From Variovorax paradoxus (lineage in GTDB: Bacteria > Pseudomonadota > Gammaproteobacteria > Burkholderiales > Burkholderiaceae_C), in the NCBI RefSeq assembly GCF_030815975.1, contig NZ_JAUSXL010000002.1:2654501-2718500 (forward strand): 64,000 bases of DNA, given 5' to 3'. The position numbers and the translations under genes are program-made. Positions 55,191 to 63,357 of the stretch are shown piece after piece. The notes beneath the pieces were generated by a model. It searched no databases, was not told the origin of the DNA, and saw only the letters and a program-made list of their open reading frames with translations. The first letter of the stretch is position 1, and every line of letters starts with the position of its first letter.

Positions 55191-56140
55191 GGCACCCACC
55201 AGTAGCGCAGCGCATGAAAATAGATCGGCGCCGCGAAGATCACCGAATCGAGCCGGTCGAGCATGCCGCCGTGGCCCTCGATCATCGAGCCCCAGTCCTT
55301 CACGCCGCGGTCGCGCTTGATGGCCGACATCACGAGCCCGCCGAAGAAGCCCATGAGGCAGATGGTGAGCGCCATCAGCGCGGCCTGCCAGGGGTTGAAC
55401 GGCGTGGCCCAGGAGAGCGCCGCACCGAGCGCGGTGGCGCTCGCCACGCCGCCAACCAGGCCTTCCCAGGTCTTGGAGGGCGAGAGCTCGGGCGCCACCT
55501 TGCGCTTGCCGAAGAGCTTGCCCCACACGTACTGCAGCACGTCGCTGCCCTGCACCACGATCACGAGGAAGGCGATCAGCAGCAGGTTGCGCCCTTCGAA
55601 GCCGGGGATCTGCAGCGTGAGCAGCGCTGGCACGTGGCTGATGCAGAACACGCAGACCATCAGGCCCCACTGGATCTTGGAAGTGCGCTCCAGGAAGCGC
55701 TGCGTGTCGCCGCCCACGGCCGCGAGAATCGGCAGCACGAGAAAGGCGTAAACCGGGATGAAGATCGAATAGAGCCCGTACCAGTCGATCCACACCAGGA
55801 AATACTGCACCGGCAGGCCGATGTAGAAGGCCGCCGCAATCGCATGATGGTCGCCGCGCCGCGTGTAGGCCAGGCTGATGAACTCGCGCAGCGCATAGAA
55901 CGAGATCAGGTAGAACAGCACGATCACGCCGCCTTTGCCGAATGCAAAGGCCAGGCCGATCACCGCCACCATCACCCACCACGCATTGACGCGCGCATTG
56001 AGGTTGTCGATCACCGAGTTCGGCTGCCCCGATGCCACGCGCCACTTGAGCAGCGCGCCGATGGCCGAGGCGAGCATCAGCACGCCGGCCACGCCGCCGA
56101 ACAACTGCAGCGTGGTCTGGGTGGAAGGGGAGATGTTCAT
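55187..56140 (-). CDS. CdsA-like phosphatidate cytidylyltransferase (YnbB-type)
   Basis: A 317-residue polytopic membrane protein. The family signature is near the C-terminus: APELSPSKTWEGLVGG and SAIKRDRGVKDWGSMIEGHGG (the latter cut as KRDRGVKDWGSMIEGHGG). The catalytic GSD/VQGSDVLQY part is present. CdsA makes CDP-diacylglycerol. The context of a CDP-alcohol transferase and hydrolases matches E. coli YnbB, an extra copy, rather than the essential CdsA beside uppS/dxr. It overlaps plsC upstream and ydeI downstream by four bases. Confidence 0.9.
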   Translation of the reverse strand: MNISPSTQTTLQLFGGVAGVLMLASAIGALLKWRVASGQPNSVIDNLNARVNAWWVMVAVIGLAFAFGKGGVIVLFYLISFYALREFISLAYTRRGDHHAIAAAFYIGLPVQYFLVWIDWYGLYSIFIPVYAFLVLPILAAVGGDTQRFLERTSKIQWGLMVCVFCISHVPALLTLQIPGFEGRNLLLIAFLVIVVQGSDVLQYVWGKLFGKRKVAPELSPSKTWEGLVGGVASATALGAALSWATPFNPWQAALMALTICLMGFFGGLVMSAIKRDRGVKDWGSMIEGHGGMLDRLDSVIFAAPIYFHALRYWWVP

Positions 56141-56853
56141 GGCGTCGTTGCTGGTTTTTCTTGTTCTGGCAGGCGGTCGTACTCGGGGCGCAGGTCGAGC
56201 ATGGCGGCGCGTGCGCGCGCGAGGAACACCGCCTTTTCTTCACCTTCGGCCAGCCGGATCGGCGTGCCATAGCGCACCGTGCACGCCAGCGGAATCGGCA
56301 CCAGCGTGCCCTTGGGCAGCACGCGCTTGAGGTTTTCGATCCACACCGGCACCAGCCGCACATTGGGGCAGGCGCGCGCCAGGTGGAACAGGCCGCTCTT
56401 GAGCGGCAGCAGGATCTCGTCGCCGGTGTTGCGCGTGCCCTCGGGAAACATGATGAGCGAGTCGCCGCCCTCCAGCGCCGCCTTCATCTGCTCGACCGGG
56501 TTCTCGCCCTGGCCCGAGCCGTCGCGCCGGATCATGAGTGCGTTGAACACGTCGGCGCCGATGAAGTGGCGCAGCTTCGAGGCATTCCAGTAGTCCTGCC
56601 CCGCCACCGGCCGCGTGAGCGCGCGCAGGTCGGGCGGCAGCGTGGCCCACAGCAGCACGAAGTCGCCGTGGCTCGTGTGGTTGGCGAAGTAGAGCGTCTG
56701 CTCGGCCCTGGGCGTGGTGCCGCTCCAGATGGCGCGCACGCCGGTCAGGAGGCCGGCCGCGCCGATGATCAGCTGGCCCGCGACCACGGCCAGCGCGCGA
56801 CGCAGCACCGTGCTCTGGGGCCGGTAATTTTTGTTGTCGTCTTCTTCGGTCAA
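56137..56853 (-). CDS. PlsC-like 1-acylglycerol-3-phosphate acyltransferase
   Basis: A 238-residue acyltransferase with the catalytic HX4D box NHTSHGD and the substrate motif FPEGTRN. An N-terminal hydrophobic segment anchors it to the membrane. The TTG at 56853 (TTGA overlap with the upstream gene) is the only plausible start. It would make phosphatidic acid for the CdsA-like neighbour. E. coli's ynb cluster has no such gene, so this version appears extended. Confidence 0.9.
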   Translation of the reverse strand: MTEEDDNKNYRPQSTVLRRALAVVAGQLIIGAAGLLTGVRAIWSGTTPRAEQTLYFANHTSHGDFVLLWATLPPDLRALTRPVAGQDYWNASKLRHFIGADVFNALMIRRDGSGQGENPVEQMKAALEGGDSLIMFPEGTRNTGDEILLPLKSGLFHLARACPNVRLVPVWIENLKRVLPKGTLVPIPLACTVRYGTPIRLAEGEEKAVFLARARAAMLDLRPEYDRLPEQEKPATTP

Positions 56854-57290
56854 GAGAGGTCCTGTGTCATCAAGGCAAGCAGAAACATCGCGCTCTGGCA
56901 GGCGACCACGATGGCATGACGCTGCATGAGTTGGCGGGTGCCCTGCACGCGGTCATCGAGCGGGCGAACGGCCTTCGACGCCTCTGCGTTGCGCAGGCCG
57001 AGCCGGTCGAGCGCGGTGTCGAGCGCGTCCAGCGATGCGATGGCGCCGCGCGCCAGATCGGCGAACAGCGCCTGGTCGAAGCGCAGCCTGAACGCGAAAT
57101 AGCGCTCGAGCGCGCCCAGCACCAGCACCGCGCCGAACCCCATGGCGGCCGTGCTCGACAGCGAGCGCAGCGTGAGCGCGAGCACCAGCGCCGCAATGCA
57201 TGTGAGTGCAAAGCCCCACGCCGCCAGCACCGCTGCGGCGCGCAGCAGCGCGGCCAGCGAGGCGCAGGTGGCGCGCTCGTTGTCAGTCAT
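56850..57290 (-). CDS. Conserved two-helix membrane protein, unknown
   Basis: A 146-residue protein. Two hydrophobic helices (AAVLAAWGFALTCIAALVLAL and MGFGAVLVLGALERYFAF region) precede a soluble helical stretch and a short C-terminal hydrophobic piece. No motif of a known enzyme is visible. It sits between the YnbD-like and PlsC-like genes, overlapping each by several bases, so it is likely part of the same membrane-lipid system. Confidence 0.6.
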   Translation of the reverse strand: MTDNERATCASLAALLRAAAVLAAWGFALTCIAALVLALTLRSLSSTAAMGFGAVLVLGALERYFAFRLRFDQALFADLARGAIASLDALDTALDRLGLRNAEASKAVRPLDDRVQGTRQLMQRHAIVVACQSAMFLLALMTQDLS

Positions 57291-58632
57291 GAGGCGGTGC
57301 TCCCGGCGCGGCGGTGCCCAATGGCTCGAGCGAGATCCGCCACGCGGGTCGCAGCACGATCTGCGGACGCGCAAGGCGCACGGCATCCTCGGCCTGCGCC
57401 AGTCCGCCCACCGCACCGTAGCGGCCCAGCCAGGCGATCACGGCGGCGGCGCTGCGCGAAAAGCCCAGCGCGCAGCACACCCACACGGCCGCGCCTTCCG
57501 CATTGCGGCGCTGCCCCTCGATGACCGCGGCCGCGCGCTGCAGCCGCACGGTCGGCGGCACGGTCAGGTCGAGGATCGGCACGCAGCGCGCATGCGGCAC
57601 GCCGCCCGGCATCTGCAGTTCGGCGCACAGGCTCACGAGCCGGGGCCGGCCGGCAGCGATCCATTCGGCCTTCGTCGGCAAACGGCCGAGCAGCAGGCCC
57701 GGCACCACCTCGACCGAAGCTGGCAGCCTGCGCGTCCAGAGCCATGCGTTGACGGCCGCGCCGAGCCGATAGGGCGCGAGCAGCCAGCGCGCAGCCCAGC
57801 CCATGCGGCCCCGGCCGTTCATCTGGAAGCCGCGGGCGCCAAAGCCGATGTAGTTGAGCGCCACCAGCGCCAGCGAGGCCGAAGGCCAGGCGAGCCACAG
57901 CGCAACACCGCCCAACTGCATGGCCGCCGCAAGGAACAGCACCGCACCCACGGCGTAGAAGCTCGCGAGCTTCCAGCGCTGCGCGTCGCGCGTGCATTGC
58001 CAGGCGCGCGGCATCGAAACCGTGCGCTCCAGCGGCCAGAGCCAGACGCAGAAGAGCCCGAGCAGCGCGCCTGTAGGAATGTCGATGAAGTGGTGCTGCC
58101 AGGTCGTGAGCACCGAGGCGCAGATCGCGAACGCCCACACATGCAGCACCAGCCTGGCCCATGCGGCGCGCAGGAACTGGCGATACCAGTCCCACAGGAT
58201 CACCGCCAGCGCGATGTGCAGCGAAGGCGCCTGGTTGTAGGGCTGGTCGAAGCCGCGCAGGGCGTTGAACAGGAAGGCCGGCGCACCCTCGACTGCCGGC
58301 TGCCCGAAGCTGAAATGCAGCGGCCAGATCACGAAGCAGATGCAGGCGATGAGCGTCGCGCTCACGAGCCGCAGCGCGTGCCGGTCGAGCGTGTGCCTGC
58401 TGCGCGCCAAGAAGAGCGAGAGCGCATAGAAGACGTTGATGGTCCAGTACGGAAAGATCGTCCAGGCCCAGAAGGGCAGCTGCCGCTCCCACTCGAAGGC
58501 CATCGAGGGCACCTGCGTGCGCGTGGTGGCCCACCAGTTGGCCAGGCCGTAGGTGGCATAGAACAGCGGCCCCAGGAACACCAGCCATGCGGCGGCGCGC
58601 TTCCAGGGCCGTTGTGCCAGCCAGTGTTTCAT
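57283..58632 (-). CDS. PAP2-type phosphatase fused to dual-specificity phosphatase (YnbD-like)
   Basis: A 449-residue protein. The N-terminal membrane half (about 1-230) has the PAP2-type histidines in SLHIALAVILWDW and STWQHHFIDIPTGALLG, seen as WQHHFIDIPTGALLG. The C-terminal half (about 310-449) is a dual-specificity phosphatase with the CX5R loop CCALGFSRS near residue 386. The two-domain layout equals E. coli YnbD. It may dephosphorylate a lipid or phosphoglycerol intermediate. It lies 19 bases after the frameshifted gene. Confidence 0.88.
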   Translation of the reverse strand: MKHWLAQRPWKRAAAWLVFLGPLFYATYGLANWWATTRTQVPSMAFEWERQLPFWAWTIFPYWTINVFYALSLFLARSRHTLDRHALRLVSATLIACICFVIWPLHFSFGQPAVEGAPAFLFNALRGFDQPYNQAPSLHIALAVILWDWYRQFLRAAWARLVLHVWAFAICASVLTTWQHHFIDIPTGALLGLFCVWLWPLERTVSMPRAWQCTRDAQRWKLASFYAVGAVLFLAAAMQLGGVALWLAWPSASLALVALNYIGFGARGFQMNGRGRMGWAARWLLAPYRLGAAVNAWLWTRRLPASVEVVPGLLLGRLPTKAEWIAAGRPRLVSLCAELQMPGGVPHARCVPILDLTVPPTVRLQRAAAVIEGQRRNAEGAAVWVCCALGFSRSAAAVIAWLGRYGAVGGLAQAEDAVRLARPQIVLRPAWRISLEPLGTAAPGAPPHD

Positions 58633-58651
58633 CTGGCGCGAAGCCCGCAGC

Positions 58652-60425
58652 TCACGCGACCCTCACCGCGAGCGAGACGGTGAAGATGCCCCACTCGTCG
58701 ATGCGCTGGTCGATCTTGCGGAAGCCCGCTTCCTCCACCAGCTGGTCCATCTCGGCCTGCGTGCGGCGGCGCATCACCCAGGCTTCGCCCTGGCGATGGC
58801 TGGTGAGCGCGCGCGCAATCATTTCGAGCTGCGGATGCCAGGGTTGGCCGGTGTAGACCAGATAGCCGCGGTCTTCCACCGCATCGCCCACGCCCGCGAG
58901 CGAGCGCCGCACCATCTCGTTGTCGGGGAACAGCTCATAGAGGCCCGACACCACCGCGAGCGTGGGGCGCGGCGTCACGGTGGCCAGGCTGATGCGGTCG
59001 AAGGCATCGGCCTGCACGAACTGCGCCACGTCTTCCAGGCCCTTCTCGGCAATGAGCGCGCGGCCGTCGCGCACGTTGATGTCGCTGTAGTCGCGCAGCA
59101 GGATCGAGCTGGCCTTGACCGGGCTCGCAAGCACCGCGTCGAGCACGTAGCGGCCATGGCCGGCCGCGATGTCCATCACGCGCACCTCGCGGTGCATCTC
59201 GGCCAGGCGCTCCATGGCGATGCGGATCAGCTCCTCGACATGGATCTTGCGTTGCCGGATGCCGCGCCAGCCGATCGAGTTCAGGTAGGTTTTGTCAACG
59301 GAGCGGCCCAGCGCGCCCTTGCCCTGCGGCTCGTTGCGGTAGACGTAGTCGAGCGTGCTGCCCGAATCGAAGCCGGTGTCGTGCCCGAGCTTCACGCCGC
59401 GCGAGAGCATGCCGCCCAGGCGCAGGCTGGCCCGCGTCATCCCCCAGTAGGCGCCGCGCAGCGAGAGCGGCGCCAGCGGCTCGGCCAGCGCGCGCGACTC
59501 GTCGGCGGTGTTGCCGCCCAGGTGCGCGGCGCGCAGGTCGACCGGCGCGGGAGGCTGGTCGAACAGCTGCAGGATGAACTCGCGGATGGCCTGCACCGCG
59601 GGCGCCCGGTCCTTCTCGCCCAGCGTGTCGTGGAAGAAGCCCGGCAGTTCCAGCTTGGTTTTCACCGCGCTGCCCAGACGTTCGAAGAACTGGTGCTGCG
59701 GCTTGTGGTGCACCACCCAGTCCGCGCCTGAGATCAGCAATTGCACCGGCAGCGTGATCGCGTTGGCGTCGGCCACCACCCGGTCGGCCGCTTCGTAGAG
59801 GCCGAGCAGGATGTTCACCGCGATGGGCCGCGAGATCAGCGGATCGCTTTCGTAGCTTGCGATGCGCTCGGGGTCGTGCGTGAGGAACTTCGCCTTCACA
59901 TAGCTGTTGACGAAGAACAGGCCGCGCAGCTTGTGCATCAGCCCCAGCCCGGCGCGCGCGAACGGCACGTAGAGCTTGACCTTGAAGGCCGGCGAGGGCC
60001 AGCGTGAGCCCGCGCACCTTGGGCGCGTAGTCGTGCGCCCAGGTTGCAACCAGCACGGCGCCCACGCTCTGCGCAATCACGTGGATGTCGTGTTCCGCCA
60101 CGCCGTGCGCGCTGCCGATGTGCTGGACGAAGGTCTGCACGTCGCGCACCGAGCTTGCAAAGCTCGGGCTGTAGCCGCGCTGGCCCGGCGAGCGGCCGTG
60201 GCCGCGCGCGTCCCATGCGAAGAAGTCGAAGTCGGGCAGATTCAGCTCGTCGACCAGGTGCGCCATGCGTGCGCCGTGCTCGTGGCCGCGGTGAAACAGC
60301 ACGATCGCGCCGCGGCGCGTGGCACCCGTGGCCGGCCAGTGCCGGTAGAAGAGCGATTCGCCGTCGTGCGTGCGGAACTGGCGCTCCTGCGGAATGCGTT
60401 GTTGATTGGTGTTGTGGTCGGTCAT
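58652..60425 (-). pseudogene. Bifunctional alpha/beta hydrolase-methyltransferase (YnbC-like), frameshifted
   Basis: One gene broken by a single extra base. The first part, from ATG 60425, encodes an alpha/beta hydrolase (WDARGHGRSPGQRGY, nucleophile in VIAQSVGAVL). Homology continues in another frame from SPAFKVKLYVPFARAGLG, then ends in a class I methyltransferase (VMDIAAGHGRYVLDAV). The total of 1774 bases is 3n+1. Removing one G of GGG at 59996-59998 would restore about 590 residues, the size of E. coli YnbC. It could be a true mutation or a sequencing error; the rest of both halves shows no other damage. Confidence 0.85.
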
Positions 60426-60467
60426 CGGATCCCTGTCGCTATTTATGTTTGTTCGTTGTGTGCGGGT

Positions 60468-61070
60468 TTACGCCGCTTCGGCCAGCGCGTGGCGCACGCG
60501 GTTGACCACCGTCCAGGCCACGAGCACTGCGGCAAGCGGCATCAGCCACGCCGTCCAGCCCGGCAGCGGCCAGCCCAGTGCCACATAGAGGCCGAGCGCG
60601 CCGAACACGAAGGCACGGTCGCTCTTGCCGAGCGGGCCGTCGTAGCGGCGCGAGGCACCCACCGTGGGGCCCAGCGCGCCCGCGAATTCGCTCAGCCCCG
60701 CCAGCACGATCACCGTGCCGACCCAGAACGGGCTGAACGGCTGCACCAGCGCAAACGGCAGGTACAGCGCGGCATCGGACACCACGTCGGTCAGTTCGTT
60801 GAGGAAGGCGCCGAGTCGGCTTTGCTGGCCATGCTCGCGCGCCAGCATGCCGTCGATGGCGTTGAACGCCATGCGCACGGCCATCCACGCCGGGATGAGC
60901 CCGAAGGCGGCCAGAGAGGGTGCGGCGAAGAAAAGCCAGAGCCCGAGGGCGACCGAAACCACGCACGCGGCCAAGGTGACCTGGTTCGCGGTGATGCCCA
61001 TGGCATGCAGGCGGCCGACGAGCGGCCGCAGCAGCCCCTGGAACCGGGGTTTCAGTTCGTAGATCGACAC
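60468..61070 (-). CDS. CDP-alcohol phosphatidyltransferase (YnbA-like)
   Basis: A 200-residue membrane protein with about five helices. The CDP-OH-P motif is [15 protein letters not shown]...NELTDVVSD. The catalytic block has Asn where most members carry the third aspartate (GAFLNELTD), though the YnbA group may share this. GTG 61070 is the start. It is the first gene of the leftward ynb-like cluster and would transfer a phosphatidyl or diacylglycerol-phosphate group to an alcohol, product unknown. Confidence 0.9.
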   Translation of the reverse strand: MSIYELKPRFQGLLRPLVGRLHAMGITANQVTLAACVVSVALGLWLFFAAPSLAAFGLIPAWMAVRMAFNAIDGMLAREHGQQSRLGAFLNELTDVVSDAALYLPFALVQPFSPFWVGTVIVLAGLSEFAGALGPTVGASRRYDGPLGKSDRAFVFGALGLYVALGWPLPGWTAWLMPLAAVLVAWTVVNRVRHALAEAA

Positions 61071-61117
61071 GTGCTGGCTTCCCCTCGTTTGTTATATGGC
61101 CGAAGCATTCTGCCAGT

Positions 61118-61201
61118 GTGGGGAGTGGCCCCCACGCTCGGCACTTCGTGTCCTCGCTGCCCCCCGAGGGGGCCGCTCGCTTGCTTGGGGCGGCCCGGCG
61201 C
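61118..61201. repeat. Candidate GC-rich intergenic repeat with palindromes
   Basis: The gap between ynbA and ruvB contains tgccccccgagggggccgct and ttggggcggcccggcgcgcg, joined to gcacttcgtgtcctcg. It has self-complementary GC runs and resembles repeats I recall from Comamonadaceae. There is only one copy here, so repeat status is an inference. Confidence 0.4.
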
Positions 61202-61239
61202 GCGCTCGGACTAAACTTGCTGTCGCACCCCCTCATTTC

Positions 61240-62304
61240 ATGACCATCCAGACCGACGATTTCGCCCCTGCAGCGCCCCGCGTGGTGTCCGCCGCCCCCT
61301 CTTCGCCCCAGGAAGAGGCCATCGAGCGGGCGCTGCGCCCCAAGCTGCTCGACGAATACGTCGGCCAGGCCAAGGTGCGCGAGCAGCTCGAGATCTTCAT
61401 CGGCGCGGCGCGCAAGCGCAAGGAAGCGCTCGACCACGTGCTGCTGTTCGGCCCGCCAGGCCTGGGCAAGACCACGCTGTCGCACATCATCGCGGCCGAA
61501 CTGGGCGTGAACCTGCGCCAGACCTCCGGGCCGGTGCTCGAGAAGCCCAAGGACCTGGCGGCGCTTCTGACCAACCTGGAGCCCAACGATGTGCTCTTCA
61601 TCGACGAGATCCACCGGCTCAGCCCGGTGGTCGAGGAAATCCTCTACCCCGCGCTGGAGGACTACCAGATCGACATCATGATCGGCGAAGGCCCCGCGGC
61701 GCGCAGCATCAAGCTCGACCTGCAGCCTTTCACGCTGGTGGGCGCCACCACCCGCGCCGGCATGCTCACCAACCCGCTGCGCGACCGCTTCGGCATCGTG
61801 GCGCGGCTGGAGTTCTACACGCCCGAGGAACTGGCGCGCATCGTGCGGCGCAGCGCCGGCCTGCTCAAGGTGGACACCGACGCGGCCGGCGGTTTCGAGA
61901 TCGCGCGCCGTTCGCGCGGCACGCCCCGCATTGCCAACCGCCTGCTGCGGCGCGTGCGCGACTATGCCGAAGTGAAGGGCGACGGCCGCATCACCGAAGA
62001 CATCGCGCACAAGGCGCTCGCCATGCTCGACGTCGATCCGCAGGGCTTCGACCTGATGGACCGCAAGCTGCTCGAAGCCGTGATCCATCGCTTCGACGGC
62101 GGCCCGGTCGGGCTGGACAACGTGGCGGCCAGCATCGGCGAGGAGCCGGGCACCATCGAGGACGTGATCGAGCCCTACCTGATCCAGCAGGGCTACCTGC
62201 AGCGCACGCCGCGCGGGCGCATCGCCACGCTGGCGGCCTACCGCCACCTGGGCGTGACGCCGCCCTCGAGCCGCTCCGACGGACAAGACCTTTTCGGAAT
62301 CTGA
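61240..62304 (+). CDS. ruvB: Holliday junction branch-migration ATPase RuvB
   Basis: A 354-residue AAA+ motor: Walker [14 protein letters not shown], Walker [13 protein letters not shown], sensor [20 protein letters not shown] (seen as GATTRAGML and LRDRFGI), and a C-terminal winged helix for DNA binding ([16 protein letters not shown]). The start at 61240 gives the standard [12 protein letters not shown] N-terminus. A longer in-frame stretch runs into the upstream repeat. It is followed by the metal exporter after six bases, so both share a transcript. Confidence 0.98.
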   Translation: MTIQTDDFAPAAPRVVSAAPSSPQEEAIERALRPKLLDEYVGQAKVREQLEIFIGAARKRKEALDHVLLFGPPGLGKTTLSHIIAAELGVNLRQTSGPVLEKPKDLAALLTNLEPNDVLFIDEIHRLSPVVEEILYPALEDYQIDIMIGEGPAARSIKLDLQPFTLVGATTRAGMLTNPLRDRFGIVARLEFYTPEELARIVRRSAGLLKVDTDAAGGFEIARRSRGTPRIANRLLRRVRDYAEVKGDGRITEDIAHKALAMLDVDPQGFDLMDRKLLEAVIHRFDGGPVGLDNVAASIGEEPGTIEDVIEPYLIQQGYLQRTPRGRIATLAAYRHLGVTPPSSRSDGQDLFGI

Positions 62305-62310
62305 CCCACC

Positions 62311-63267
62311 ATGCATACCCATGACCTGAGTGCCTGGCAGCACGACCATCATTTCGGCGCAGGCAACGAATCGGCCGAGCGCAGCACCCGCCTCGTGATG
62401 TGGATCACCGCCGCAATGATGGTGGTCGAGATCGGCGCCGGCTGGTGGTTCAACTCCATGGCGCTTCTGGCCGACGGCTGGCACATGAGCTCGCATGCGC
62501 TGGCCATCGGCCTGAGCGCCTTCGCCTACGCGGCGGCGCGGCGCTATGCGCGCGATCCGCGCTTTGCCTTCGGCACCTGGAAGATCGAGGTGCTGGGCGG
62601 CTTTGCGAGCGCGCTGATGCTGCTGGGGGTCGCGGCGCTGATGGTGGTGGGCTCGGTCGAGCGGCTCCTCTCGCCCTCGGTCATCCACTACCGCGAAGCC
62701 GTGGCGGTGGCCGTGCTCGGGCTGGTGGTCAACCTGGTCTGCGCACGGCTGCTGGGGTCGGCGCACCATCACGGGCATGGGCACGACCATGGCCATGCGC
62801 ACCATCATCACGACGACCATGGCCATGCGCACGGCCACGACCTGAACCTGCGCTCCGCCTACCTGCACGTGGTGGCCGATGCCGCCACCTCGGTGCTGGC
62901 CATCGGCGCGCTGCTCGGCGGCTGGTTCTTCGGCTGGTCCTGGCTCGACCCGGTGATGGGCATCGTCGGCGCGGTGCTGGTGGCCGTGTGGGCCAAGGGC
63001 CTGCTCAAGGAAACCGGCAAGGTGCTGCTCGACCGCGAGATGGACCATCCCGTGACGGCCGAGATCCGCGAAGGCGTGGAAACGATGCTGGCCGATTCGG
63101 AAACCCGCGTGGCCGACCTGCACGTGTGGCGCGTCGGCCGCGAGGCCTATGCCTGCGCGCTCACGGTGGTGACGCACTCGCCCACGCTCACGGCCGACGA
63201 GGTGCGGGCCTGCTTCTCGATGCACGAGGAAATCCGCCACTCCACAGTGGAAATCCAGCGCTGCTGA
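62311..63267 (+). CDS. DmeF-like Co/Ni cation diffusion facilitator
   Basis: A 318-residue CDF transporter. N-terminal HDHHFGAGNESAERSTR, SMALLADGWHMSSHALAIG (the HxxxD metal site) and HVVADAATSVLAIGALL mark the family. A histidine-rich cytoplasmic loop between helices 4 and 5 contains 19 His in about 30 residues. The form is close to DmeF, which exports cobalt and nickel. It is coexpressed with ruvB by position; no metal-responsive regulator (DmeR) is nearby. Confidence 0.9.
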   Translation: MHTHDLSAWQHDHHFGAGNESAERSTRLVMWITAAMMVVEIGAGWWFNSMALLADGWHMSSHALAIGLSAFAYAAARRYARDPRFAFGTWKIEVLGGFASALMLLGVAALMVVGSVERLLSPSVIHYREAVAVAVLGLVVNLVCARLLGSAHHHGHGHDHGHAHHHHDDHGHAHGHDLNLRSAYLHVVADAATSVLAIGALLGGWFFGWSWLDPVMGIVGAVLVAVWAKGLLKETGKVLLDREMDHPVTAEIREGVETMLADSETRVADLHVWRVGREAYACALTVVTHSPTLTADEVRACFSMHEEIRHSTVEIQRC

Positions 63268-63357
63268 GGACGCTCGCCGAAGCGCGGACTTCGGCGTCAC
63301 CGAAACGTCACGGGAGTGCCATCGCCCGGTCACGCGGTGGTGGGAGCCTACCCGTCC

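Noticed and set aside
59990..60005. Programmed ribosomal frameshift in the YnbC-like gene
   Set aside because: No slippery heptamer and no obvious stimulatory element; a simple extra G is the better explanation.
62760..62840. Tandem cat/cac-rich stretch as a DNA repeat
   Set aside because: It is the coding sequence of the histidine-rich loop of the DmeF-like transporter, which is typical for that family.
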